Below, piece after piece: positions 1-7,974 of a stretch of 64,000 nt of DNA. Position numbers and translations under genes: made by a program. This DNA is from Parvularcula maris (lineage in GTDB: Bacteria > Pseudomonadota > Alphaproteobacteria > Caulobacterales > Parvularculaceae): NCBI RefSeq assembly GCF_024505085.1, contig NZ_JANIBC010000006.1, positions 54,675 through 118,674 of the forward strand. The letters run 5' to 3'. The notes beneath the pieces were generated by a model. It made no database searches. It had not been told where the DNA came from and saw only the letters and a program-made list of their open reading frames with translations. Each line of letters starts with the position of its first letter. Position 1 is the stretch's first letter.

Positions 1-1
1 C

Positions 2-835
2 GAGGACATCAAGCGGCGCAAGATCATCCTCGGCGATGTCGCCGTACCCATCAGCGCCGTGGCCGACATCACCGTGGGCCAGGCACCCTCCACCATCACC
101 CGCATCGACACGCGGCGGGTCTTCGTTCTGTCGGCCGATGTGGACAGCTCCCTCACCACCGGGGGCGAGGTGACCCAGCGCGTCCTCGCCGAAGCCTGGC
201 CGGAGATCGCGGCGGACTACCCCAATGTCTCGGTCCAGCCCGGCGGTGACCAGGAGGAGCAGGCCCGCGCTCTCCCCGCCCTCCTGCGCAACTTCCTCCT
301 GGCGATCTTCTGCATCTACGCGCTGCTCGCGCTCGCGTTCCGAAGCTACACCCAGCCGCTGATCGTCCTGTCGGTCATCCCCTTCGGTCTGATCGGCGCC
401 TTTATCGGCCACGCCATGCTGGGGCTGCAGATCAGCCTCCTGTCGATCTTCGGCATCATCGGCCTTTCCGGGGTGATCATCAACGACGCCCTGCTGATGG
501 TCGACTACATCAACGAGAACGTCTCCCGCGGCATGGAGATCGGCAAGGCGGTGGTGGACGCCGCCGTGAAGCGTTTCCGCCCGATCATCCTCACCTCGCT
601 GACGACCTTCTTCGGGGTGACGCCCATCGTGCTCGAAACCTCGGTGCAAGCGGCTTTCCTGAAGCCCACGGCGGTCTCCTTGGGTTTCGGCATCCTCTTC
701 GGCACGGTGGTGCTGATGGTCCTCGTTCCTGCCATGACCATGCTGCACTACCGGTGCCGCGAGGGTGCCAGCCGGGCCAAGGCGAAAGTGAAGGGTTGGG
801 TGAAGGACAAGGCGGGCGGAGCGCAGACGGCGTAA
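2..835 (+). CDS. RND efflux transporter permease, C-terminal part (partial, 5' end outside window)
   Basis: This is the last 277 residues of a resistance-nodulation-division (AcrB/ACR_tran type) inner-membrane pump, open from the window edge in frame 2. After a periplasmic segment come the hydrophobic helices typical of the C-terminal half, including stretches such as FCIYALLALAFRSYTQPL, IFGIIGLSGVIINDALLMVDYIN and RFRPIILTSLTTFFGVTPIVLE, the last two matching the highly conserved TM10-TM11 region of the family. Proton-driven export of small hydrophobic compounds or metals is the family function; the substrate cannot be told from this fragment. The protein ends in a short lysine-rich cytoplasmic tail. 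The adaptor and outer-membrane partners, if co-encoded, must lie to the left. Confidence 0.9.
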   Translation, partial: EDIKRRKIILGDVAVPISAVADITVGQAPSTITRIDTRRVFVLSADVDSSLTTGGEVTQRVLAEAWPEIAADYPNVSVQPGGDQEEQARALPALLRNFLLAIFCIYALLALAFRSYTQPLIVLSVIPFGLIGAFIGHAMLGLQISLLSIFGIIGLSGVIINDALLMVDYINENVSRGMEIGKAVVDAAVKRFRPIILTSLTTFFGVTPIVLETSVQAAFLKPTAVSLGFGILFGTVVLMVLVPAMTMLHYRCREGASRAKAKVKGWVKDKAGGAQTA

Positions 836-843
836 CTATCGCC

Positions 844-990
844 CCCCTCTCCCGTTCACGGGAGAGGGGCCGGGGGTGAGGGGGTTCTGGGCGCAGGTCT
901 TGTTAGCAAGCGCAGCAGAACGGCTTCGCCGATCCCCTCACCCAAAGTCTGCTACCGCAGCCTTTGACCTCTCCCGCAGGCGGGAGAGGT
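844..990. repeat. Intergenic palindromic repeat, B-like family, between the RND gene and uvrC
   Basis: Two small perfect palindromes flank about 100 nt: CTCTCCCG-TTCA-CGGGAGAG near the left end and CTCTCCCG-CAGG-CGGGAGAG near the right end, with GGTGAGGGG and CCCCTCACCC as inner inverted arms. The whole unit can fold as one long imperfect hairpin. It resembles the B elements further right but is diverged. The remaining part of the gap up to uvrC (to 1103) shows no gene. Confidence 0.6.
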
Positions 991-1103
991 AGGCCTCCTG
1001 GAAAACCACCTACCAACCCGTAACGCCCCCATCCCCCCTCCCCGCCTAGTCACGGAATCGCGCGTCCGCTAAGCGCCCGAATCCTCTAAACCCCTGGGAG
1101 AGC

Positions 1104-3023
1104 ATGAGCGAGACGGCGGAGAGAACCCTGAAAGGCCACGAGCTGATCGCCGACGAGGTGCGCCGCCTGCCGCAGAGGCCGGGGGTCTACCGCATGTTCG
1201 GCGAGGGCGGCGAGGTTCTCTATGTGGGCAAGGCCAAGAGCCTAAAGAACCGCGTCTCGAACTACGCCACGCTGAACGGCCACTCGAACCGCATCGCGCG
1301 CATGATCGCCGAGACCCGCGCCATGGAGTTCGTGGTTACGGACAGTGAGACCGAGGCACTGCTGCTCGAAGCGAACCTCATCAAGTCGCTCCGCCCACGG
1401 TATAACGTCCTTCTGCGCGACGATAAGAGCTTCTCCTCGATCCTCATCGCCAAGGACCACGCCTTCCCGCAGATCCTCAAGCACAGAGGCCGCCAGAAGC
1501 GCCCCGGCGAGTATTTCGGCCCCTTCGCCTCCGCCAACGCCGTGAACCAGGGGCTGACGACCCTGCAGAAGGCCTTCCTCCTCCGCTCCTGCACGGACTC
1601 TGTGTTCGAGAACCGCGAGCGCCCCTGCCTCCTCTACCAGATCAAGCGCTGCGCCGCTCCGTGTACGGGCGTTGTGAGCGAGGCCGAGTACGCGGACCTC
1701 GTCAGCGAAGCTATCACCTTCCTGCGCGGCGGCAGCAAGGCGGTGCAGGCGGAGCTTTCCGCCGGGATGGAGAAGGCCGCCGAGGAGCTCGACTTCGAAG
1801 GCGCGGCGCGGCTGCGCGACCGCATCCGTGCGCTGGCGCTCCTTCAGGAGAGCCAAGGCATCAACCCCGGCTCGGTGGAGGAGGCGGACGTCTTCGCCGC
1901 CTATGCCGATGGTGGCCAGACCTGCATCCAGGCCTTCTTCTTCCGTGCGGGCCAGAACCTCGGCTCGAAGGCATTCTTTCCAAAGGCTGATAAGGAAGAG
2001 ACGGCGGCAGCGGTTCTGCAGAGCTTCATCGCCCAGTTCTATGACGGCCAGATGCCGCCGCGCACCGTCTTCATCTCCGAAGACATCGAGGACCAGGCCC
2101 TCCTTGCCGACGCCCTCTCGGTCAGCGCCGACCGGCGCGTCGAGATCCTCACCCCCCAGCGCGGCGAGAAGCGTGCGCTGGTCAAGCACGCCTTGATGAA
2201 CGCCCGCGAGGCGCTTGGCCGCCGTCTCGCCGATACCGCCAGCCAGAAGAAGCTCATGGCCGCCCTCTGCGAAACGCTCGAGCTCACCGGCCCGCCCTCC
2301 CGCGTCGAGTGCTACGACAACTCGCACCTAGGCGGCACCCAGATGGTGGGTGCCATGATCGTCTCCGGCGAGGAGGGCTTCGAGAAGCAGAAATACCGCA
2401 AGTTCAACATCAAGAGCGAGGAGATCGCCCCCGGCGACGATTTCGGCGCCATGCGCGAGGTCCTGACCCGCCGCTTCTCGCGCCTCGTCAAGGAGAGCGC
2501 TCCGGGCCAGGACGACTGGCCGTCGCTCATCGTCATCGACGGCGGCCTCGGCCAGCTCTCGGCGGCCAAATCCGCCATGGAGGACCAGGGCATTCGCGTC
2601 GGCCCGGACATTGAGGGCGGCGAGATCATGCTGCTCTCTATCGCGAAGGCCCGGCGAGAGAACACGCGCGGCGAGCGCCTGGCCGACCGCTCCGCCTCGG
2701 CCATCGACCAGTTCTTCGCGCCGGGCCGCCAGCCCTTCATGCTGCCGCCCCGCTCGCCGGTGCTCTACTATTTGCAGCGTTTGCGCGATGAAGCCCACCG
2801 CTTCGTCATTGGTGCTCAGCGTGCGAAGCGAACCAAGCAGATGGTGCAGAACCCGCTGGATGCCATCGAAGGCGTCGGGGCCAGCCGCAAAAAGGCCCTC
2901 CTCCACCATTTCGGCTCGGCCAAGGGGGTCAGCCGCGCGAAGGCTGCGGACCTGATGGCGGTGGAGGGTATTTCGGAAAGCCTGGCGGAGAGGATCTATG
3001 ATCACTTTCATCCGGGCGGGTGA
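1104..3023 (+). CDS. uvrC: UvrABC excinuclease subunit C
   Basis: UvrC makes both the 3' and 5' incisions around a UvrB-bound lesion in nucleotide excision repair. The 639-residue product has the whole family architecture: an N-terminal GIY-YIG nuclease (G27-V-Y29 and Y40-V-G42, with the following lysines and arginine), a UvrB-binding UVR motif around 208-243 ([17 protein letters not shown]), the RNase H-like endonuclease domain around 395-560 (starting [19 protein letters not shown]) and tandem helix-hairpin-helix motifs at about 580-635 ([14 protein letters not shown] and [16 protein letters not shown]). The ATG at 1104 follows a GGGAGAG ribosome binding site. Length is normal for Alphaproteobacteria. 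Confidence 0.97.
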   Translation: MSETAERTLKGHELIADEVRRLPQRPGVYRMFGEGGEVLYVGKAKSLKNRVSNYATLNGHSNRIARMIAETRAMEFVVTDSETEALLLEANLIKSLRPRYNVLLRDDKSFSSILIAKDHAFPQILKHRGRQKRPGEYFGPFASANAVNQGLTTLQKAFLLRSCTDSVFENRERPCLLYQIKRCAAPCTGVVSEAEYADLVSEAITFLRGGSKAVQAELSAGMEKAAEELDFEGAARLRDRIRALALLQESQGINPGSVEEADVFAAYADGGQTCIQAFFFRAGQNLGSKAFFPKADKEETAAAVLQSFIAQFYDGQMPPRTVFISEDIEDQALLADALSVSADRRVEILTPQRGEKRALVKHALMNAREALGRRLADTASQKKLMAALCETLELTGPPSRVECYDNSHLGGTQMVGAMIVSGEEGFEKQKYRKFNIKSEEIAPGDDFGAMREVLTRRFSRLVKESAPGQDDWPSLIVIDGGLGQLSAAKSAMEDQGIRVGPDIEGGEIMLLSIAKARRENTRGERLADRSASAIDQFFAPGRQPFMLPPRSPVLYYLQRLRDEAHRFVIGAQRAKRTKQMVQNPLDAIEGVGASRKKALLHHFGSAKGVSRAKAADLMAVEGISESLAERIYDHFHPGG

Positions 3024-3041
3024 AGCCTCTCAAACCGCTTT

Positions 3042-3138
3042 CCCACGGCGTAGGCGAAGCCGTAGACCGTGGGACCCATCTCTTGAGGTCAATCCTCATC
3101 GAACCGGCGGGAGATGGGTGCCACGGTCAAGCCGTGGC
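3042..3138. repeat. Intergenic palindromic repeat, family D copy 1
   Basis: Two 17-nt arms at 3066-3082 and 3111-3127 are complementary except for one position (ACCGTGGGACCCATCTC against GAGATGGGTGCCACGGT). Smaller flanking palindromes CCCACGG...CCGTGGG and GCCACGG...CCGTGGC form the outer edges. The element lies between the convergent uvrC and ABM-domain genes and has relatives at 13661-13760 and 57683-57756. Confidence 0.75.
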
Positions 3139-3157
3139 AAAGCGTCGAAGGGGCAAC

Positions 3158-3487
3158 CTAACCCCCAACTACCTGCCGCGGGTTCGGGAACACCTCATAA
3201 TGAGCGCAGCGCTCGTCCCAGTGCTCCAGCACCGGCTTCACCACGTCGGGGATATGCGCCGCCTCGTAGTCCTCGCCCATGAAGGCTTTCACCGCGTCCC
3301 AGCTCTCGAACCAGATGATGGTCGCGAACTCCGTCTCGGTGCCGAGCTCTCGGCGCATGGTGTCGATGCCGAGAAAGCCCGCATCGGTCCGTGCCTCGAT
3401 CATCGGGATCACCTCTTCGGCGAGAAGCCGCTGATAGGTGTCGGCGTTCTCCTTGCTCGTCCAACCGCGCCAGTGCCTGCAGATCAT
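3158..3487 (-). CDS. Antibiotic biosynthesis monooxygenase (ABM) domain protein
   Basis: A 109-residue protein of the ABM / dimeric alpha-beta barrel fold. The family pattern is visible: W-R-G-W near the start, then YQRLLAEEVIPMIEARTDAGFLGIDTMRRE, a hydrophobic strand with TEFATIIWFESWDAVKAFMGEDYEAAHIPDVVKPVLEHWDERCAHYEV. Members act as small dimeric oxygenases on quinones, haem or polyketides, or are simply of unknown function; nothing here fixes a substrate. The ATG at 3487 has an AGGAGA ribosome binding site. It is transcribed divergently from the GlcG-like gene starting at 3601 and convergently with uvrC. Confidence 0.75.
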   Translation of the reverse strand: MICRHWRGWTSKENADTYQRLLAEEVIPMIEARTDAGFLGIDTMRRELGTETEFATIIWFESWDAVKAFMGEDYEAAHIPDVVKPVLEHWDERCAHYEVFPNPRQVVGG

Positions 3488-3600
3488 CCGCTTCTCCTCT
3501 TTTCCGGCTCAGCCCTACGCCGGAACAGTGGCGGCAGGCCAGCCGGCTTGACCGCCGAGCTGCGATCCGGCGTCATCAGGGGCGAAGGGGAGAGACAACC

Positions 3601-4071
3601 ATGATCCTACCGGCAATGACCGCCGCTCTGCTGCTCACCCAGCAGCCCGCCATGCGCCTCAGCGAGGAGTCCGCGCAGGAGATCCTGACGGGCTGCCGCG
3701 CTTTTGCGGAGGAGAACGAGCTGACCATCGCTATCGCCGTACTCGACGACCGGCTCTCCATGCTCGCCTACCGCCGCATGGACAGCCTGCGCGAGGGACC
3801 GGCGAAACTGGCCGTGCGCAAGGCGGAGTACGCCGCCGAGTGGGGTTCGGAGACCAGGAGACTAGCCGACGCTGTCGGGGAAGGACGCCTCGGCTGGGCC
3901 TTCACCTCGGGCGGCCCGCCGATCGAGGGCGGGGTGCCGGTCTATACTTCCGAGGGTGTGCTGCTCGGCGGGGTGGGCGTCTCCGGCGCCTCCGCCGCCG
4001 ACGATGCGCTCTGCGCCAAGGCAGGCATCGAGCGGGCAGGGCTCAAACCCGCCCGTCCGCCTGCTGACTAA
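3601..4071 (+). CDS. GlcG/HbpS family haem-binding-like protein
   Basis: The product of 156 residues belongs to the GlcG/HbpS (DUF336) family of small alpha/beta proteins. The typical elements are AQEILTGCRAFAEENELTIAIAVLDDRLSMLAYRRMDSL, a central FTSGGPPIEGGVPVY and the glycine-rich VLLGGVGVSGASAADDALCAKAGIE. The family includes haem-binding HbpS and GlcG, whose biochemical role is unclear. The reading frame is open from 3391, but that part overlaps the ABM gene on the other strand, so the ATG at 3601, preceded by GGGGAGAG, is taken as start. The first 18 residues are hydrophobic and may be a weak signal peptide. Its stop is only 5 nt from the pepA stop on the other strand. Confidence 0.8.
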   Translation: MILPAMTAALLLTQQPAMRLSEESAQEILTGCRAFAEENELTIAIAVLDDRLSMLAYRRMDSLREGPAKLAVRKAEYAAEWGSETRRLADAVGEGRLGWAFTSGGPPIEGGVPVYTSEGVLLGGVGVSGASAADDALCAKAGIERAGLKPARPPAD

Positions 4072-4076
4072 AGGCC

Positions 4077-5528
4077 TCAGCCCTCGTTCTGGCGCACCCA
4101 GGCGTCGAGGAGCTGGACGCCGAAGCCGGTGGCACCCTTTGGGCTCATATCGGTGTCCTTCTTGAGCCAGGCCGTGCCTGCGATGTCGAGATGCGCCCAG
4201 GGCATGTCCTTCTCCACGAAGCGCGACAGGAACGCCGCCGCCGAGGACGAGCCGCCGTCCCTTCCGCCGATATTCTTCATGTCGGCCACGTCGGACTTGA
4301 TCATCTCGCGGTGCGCGTCGGCCAGCGGCATGCGCCACAGGCTGTCGCCGGTGTCCTTGGCGGCGGCCATGAGGTCCTCCGCCAGGCCGTCATGCTCGGT
4401 GAAGAGGCCCGCATGCTCGTTGGCGAGCGCGATCAGGATGGCGCCCGTCAGCGTGGCGAGGTCCACCATCGCCTTGGGCTTCACCCGCTCCTGCGCGTAG
4501 GTCAGCACGTCGCCGAGGACGAGGCGCCCCTCGGCGTCCGTGTTGAGGATCTCTACCGTCTGGCCGGACATGGAGGTGACGATATCGCCGGGGCGCTGCG
4601 CCTTGCCGTCGGGCATGTTCTCGACGAGACCGACGAGGCCCACCACGTTGCACTTGGCCTTGCGCCCGGCCACCGCCTTCATGGCGCCGACGACGGCCGC
4701 CGAGCCGCCCATGTCCATCTTCATCTCGTCCATGTTCGCGCCGGGCTTCAGCGAGATGCCGCCGGTGTCGAAGGTCACGCCCTTGCCGATCAGCGCCAGG
4801 GGCTTGTCGCCGTCCTTGCCGCCGTTCCAGCGCATGACCACCATCTGGCTCTCGCGCACCGAGCCCAGACCGACGCCGAGCAGCATGTGCATGCCGAGCT
4901 GCTCCATGGCCTTCTCGCCGAGCACCTCGACCTCGACGCCGAGGCCTTCGAGTTCGTCGCGGCAGATGGCGGCGTAGCTCTCCGGGTAGAGAACGTTCGG
5001 CGGCTCGGAGACGAGGTCACGGGCGAGGGCCACCCCCTCGTTGAGGGCCTTGAGGTCACCGTAGCCCGCTTCCGCGCCCGCCTCGTCCGTTAGGATGGTG
5101 ATCTTGCGGAGCTTGGCGAGGTCCCCCTCTTCAGCGCGTCGCCGGTACTTGTCGAAAGTGTAGGAGCGCATGGCCGCGCCATAGGCGACCTCCTTGGCCG
5201 CACCATCCGGCGCCGCGATGGCGATCTCCTCGAAGCGCTTGCCCGCGAGCGCCGCCGCCTTGCCGCCGAGCTTGCGCATCGCGGTGGTGTCGGAAGCCGC
5301 GCTCTCGCCCTGGCCGATCAGCATGATCGTCACCGCTTCCATCGCCGCCGGTCCGGCGAGGCTCACCGTCTGGCCCGCCTTGCCGGTGAAGTCCGAAGCC
5401 TTCGCCGCGCGCTTGATATCGTCCGCGGCCCCCTCCAAACCTGCCGGGAGCTTGGGCTCGGCGTCCTTGGCGACGGGAACGACGATCAGGCCCGTCTGCG
5501 GAACCTTGTTGGTGAAGTTTAATTGCAT
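4077..5528 (-). CDS. pepA: Leucyl aminopeptidase (peptidase family M17)
   Basis: A cytosolic two-metal exopeptidase that removes N-terminal residues from peptides; 483 residues is the normal length. The N-terminal regulatory domain is followed by the M17 catalytic domain with ALIGKGVTFDTGGISLKPG and MKMDMGGSAAVVGAM (metal and substrate ligands Lys and Asp) and the signature NTDAEGRLVLGD. The frame is open upstream to 5606, but the ATG at 5528 (MQLNFTNKV) is chosen because it has a GGAGAG ribosome binding site and matches the family N-terminus. Divergent from the lptFG operon, with which it shares a 107-bp promoter region, an arrangement common in Proteobacteria. Confidence 0.96.
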   Translation of the reverse strand: MQLNFTNKVPQTGLIVVPVAKDAEPKLPAGLEGAADDIKRAAKASDFTGKAGQTVSLAGPAAMEAVTIMLIGQGESAASDTTAMRKLGGKAAALAGKRFEEIAIAAPDGAAKEVAYGAAMRSYTFDKYRRRAEEGDLAKLRKITILTDEAGAEAGYGDLKALNEGVALARDLVSEPPNVLYPESYAAICRDELEGLGVEVEVLGEKAMEQLGMHMLLGVGLGSVRESQMVVMRWNGGKDGDKPLALIGKGVTFDTGGISLKPGANMDEMKMDMGGSAAVVGAMKAVAGRKAKCNVVGLVGLVENMPDGKAQRPGDIVTSMSGQTVEILNTDAEGRLVLGDVLTYAQERVKPKAMVDLATLTGAILIALANEHAGLFTEHDGLAEDLMAAAKDTGDSLWRMPLADAHREMIKSDVADMKNIGGRDGGSSSAAAFLSRFVEKDMPWAHLDIAGTAWLKKDTDMSPKGATGFGVQLLDAWVRQNEG

Positions 5529-5635
5529 TTCGTTACTCTCCCGTCCGTGAAGGCTCGTCTCTTCTTGTGTGGCCGTGCTAGGCCGCTCGGGCCTCCGTGG
5601 GAACACCCTGCGGCACTAACGAGTAGGGGAGCCCG

Positions 5636-6784
5636 TTGAGCCGTCTCGACCGCTATCTGTTCAAAGCGTCCCTGATGCCGTTCCTGCTCATCCTGGTCTG
5701 CACCACCGCCGTGGCCTGGCTGACCCAAGTGCTGCAGCGCATGGACGTGATCGTGGACGATGGCGGAACGATCCTCGCCTTCGCCAAGATCACCCTGCTT
5801 CTGGTGCCGAGCCTGGTGGGCATCGTGATCCCGGTCGCGCTCCTCGCCGCCTGTCTCTACGTTCTCAACGTGCTGATGGTGGACAGCGAGATCCCCGTCA
5901 TGCGCGCGGCGGGGGCGAGCCGCTTTCGAATCACCCGCGCGCTTCTCCTCTTGGGCGTGCTCGCGGCGGGAGCCGTCGCGCTGATCAATCTCGATCTAGG
6001 ACCGAAGAGCCACCGCTCCTTGCGGACCACGCTTTGGGACGTGCGCTCCAACATCGCGTCGAGCCTCGTGCGCGACCAGGTCTTCGCACCGGTCGCGGGA
6101 GGGATCACCTTCTACGCCGAAGACGTACGCCCCGGCGATCAGTATGTGGGCATCCACATCCACGACGCCCGCGACGACAAGGTGCTGACCACCTACACGG
6201 CGGAGAACGGGCTGTTCACCGTGATCGGCCTCGATCCGCAGCTCTTCCTCCTGCGCGGCACGATCCAGCGCGAGAACCTCGAGACGGGCAAGATCGACAT
6301 CGTCCGCTTCACCGAGACCTCGGTCGATCTCGCCGATTTCGGCGGCAGGGACCCTGGTGACCGGCCCTGGCAGAGCGAGGAGCGGTTCCTTTCCGAGCTC
6401 ATGAACCCCGATCTCAACCGCCCCTACAATCAGCGCTACCAGGGCCTGTTCCTGGCCGAGGCCCATGCCCGCCTCGCCACGCCGCTCTACTGTGTCGCCT
6501 TCGTGCTGATCGCGGGCTCGTTCATGCTGTCGGCCACCACCAGCAGGCGGGGCTACGGCAAGCGGATCGCCATGGCGGCGGGGGCCGCCGGCCTCATCCG
6601 TATCTTAGGGTTCCTGGTGCAGAGCGCAGCGGCCGACGCCGCCGTCCTGAACCCGCTTCAGTACGCCATTCCGGCCCTCGCCATCGTCGTGGCCAGCGTC
6701 TCCTTGTCGAACAGGGTGGGGATCGGCCCTTCCCGGCCCAGTGCCGCCCGCCGCGAGTTCGGTCCGGTGGAGAGCCCGGCATGA
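5636..6784 (+). CDS. lptF: LPS export ABC transporter permease LptF (TTG start)
   Basis: LptF and LptG form the membrane part of the LptB2FGC complex that extracts lipopolysaccharide from the inner membrane. The 382-residue product has the YjgP/YjgQ layout: three N-terminal helices (about 12-34, 55-80, 100-120), a periplasmic beta-jellyroll with the DLGPKSHRSLRTTLWDVRSNIASSL region, and three C-terminal helices (about 275-350). The start appears to be TTG at 5636, preceded by AGGGGAG; no ATG or GTG is better placed. The stop overlaps the lptG start in an ATGA, so the two are translationally coupled. Confidence 0.94.
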   Translation: MSRLDRYLFKASLMPFLLILVCTTAVAWLTQVLQRMDVIVDDGGTILAFAKITLLLVPSLVGIVIPVALLAACLYVLNVLMVDSEIPVMRAAGASRFRITRALLLLGVLAAGAVALINLDLGPKSHRSLRTTLWDVRSNIASSLVRDQVFAPVAGGITFYAEDVRPGDQYVGIHIHDARDDKVLTTYTAENGLFTVIGLDPQLFLLRGTIQRENLETGKIDIVRFTETSVDLADFGGRDPGDRPWQSEERFLSELMNPDLNRPYNQRYQGLFLAEAHARLATPLYCVAFVLIAGSFMLSATTSRRGYGKRIAMAAGAAGLIRILGFLVQSAAADAAVLNPLQYAIPALAIVVASVSLSNRVGIGPSRPSAARREFGPVESPA

Positions 6785-7884
6785 TCGGCCTCACCATGCC
6801 CGAGCGCTATCTCATGCGCCGCACCTTTCGCGGGATCATGGTGCTGGGCCTCGCTTCCTACGCCCTCACCGTCTCCATCGACTTCCTGGAGGCCCTGCGC
6901 CAGGTGAGCGATGCGGAGGGGGCGGGCACAGGCGACGCTCTGGCTCTCACCTTCCTGCGCACGCCTCAGCTTCTGATGGTGCTGTCCCCCTTCGTCATCC
7001 TCTTCGGCACGCTCCTGGCCTTCGCGCAGCTCGCTCGCTCCCTCGAAGTGGCCGTCTTCAGGGCGGCGGGCTTTTCCGTCTGGCGGATCGTCGGTGCGCC
7101 CGTGCTGCTCGCCTTGGCCATCGGCCTCTTCCTCATCACGATCGTCGACCCGGTCACCACGGAGATGGCGAAGGAGGCCGACCAGCGTCTCACCGAGTAT
7201 AAGGGCCGCGCCAGCCTCGAAGAGCGCGCCTTCGGCGAGGGCCTGTGGCTGCGCCAGGACATCGTGGGGGGCGACATCCTCTTGATCAGAGCCGGTGGGG
7301 TTGATTTACCGAACGAACGGTTCACCGATGTGACGCTCTGGCGGAAATCCCCTGATGGCCGCTTGATCGACCGGTTCGACGGCCCCGTGGCCGAGCTGAC
7401 CGAGCGGGAGCTGTTTTTGACCGAAGCGTCGAGAATGGCGCCCGGCGAGGACCGCTCGGAGCTTGCCGGCGGGGTGCGCTTTCCCACCACCTTCAGCCTC
7501 GCCGACATCCGCCGGACCAGCCAGCGGCCGGAGGTCCTGAACCTCTGGAACCTGCCCGGCCTCATGCAGAGGATCGACGGTGCCGGCATCCCCACCGAGC
7601 CCTATGCCCAGCGCCTTCACGAGATCTATGCCGTCCCGCTCAAGCTCGCGGCGATGGCGGTGATCGCCTGCGTCTTCGCCCTTCCCATCCACGCACGAAG
7701 CGGCGGGATCGGCAGGCTCGTGGTCTCGGGCATCGCAGCCGGGTTCCTGTCCTTCATCCTCATCCAGTTCAGCCAGGCGCTCGGCGAGGCGGGGCTGATC
7801 CCCGTCATCATCGCCGCCTGGACGCCGCCCCTCATTACCCTCCTCGCCGGGCTCAGCCTGCTTCTCTTCCGCGAAGACGGGTAG
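6781..7884 (+). CDS. lptG: LPS export ABC transporter permease LptG
   Basis: Partner permease of LptF, 367 residues, same fold: N-terminal helices (about 15-40, 60-82, 100-120), periplasmic domain with ITIVDPVTTEMAKEADQRLTEYKGRASLE, and three C-terminal helices (about 280-360). The motif REIYAVPLKLAAMAVIACVFALP-like sequence before the fourth helix is typical of LptG. It begins at 6781 inside the lptF stop codon (ATGA overlap). lptD follows 90 bp downstream, so inner-membrane extraction and outer-membrane insertion of LPS are encoded together; lptA, lptB and lptC are not in the window. Confidence 0.94.
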   Translation: MIGLTMPERYLMRRTFRGIMVLGLASYALTVSIDFLEALRQVSDAEGAGTGDALALTFLRTPQLLMVLSPFVILFGTLLAFAQLARSLEVAVFRAAGFSVWRIVGAPVLLALAIGLFLITIVDPVTTEMAKEADQRLTEYKGRASLEERAFGEGLWLRQDIVGGDILLIRAGGVDLPNERFTDVTLWRKSPDGRLIDRFDGPVAELTERELFLTEASRMAPGEDRSELAGGVRFPTTFSLADIRRTSQRPEVLNLWNLPGLMQRIDGAGIPTEPYAQRLHEIYAVPLKLAAMAVIACVFALPIHARSGGIGRLVVSGIAAGFLSFILIQFSQALGEAGLIPVIIAAWTPPLITLLAGLSLLLFREDG

Positions 7885-7921
7885 CGCCGGGCCTTTGGGA
7901 CTTCCCTGTGTGGTGAAGGAC

Positions 7922-7944
7922 GGTTAACGCTTGAACCGTTAACC
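7922..7944. promoter_or_regulatory. Perfect dyad with paired GTTAAC sites upstream of lptD
   Basis: GGTTAACG (7922-7929) and CGTTAACC (7937-7944) are exact inverted repeats around a 7-nt centre. The two TTAA cores are 11 nt apart. TTAA half-sites recall the CtrA consensus (TTAA-N7-TTAA), but the spacer is too long, so the factor is unknown. The position, 31 nt before the lptD ATG, is suitable for an operator. Confidence 0.4.
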
Positions 7945-7974
7945 ACCTAACATCTGTATCGGAGCGCGTTGGTC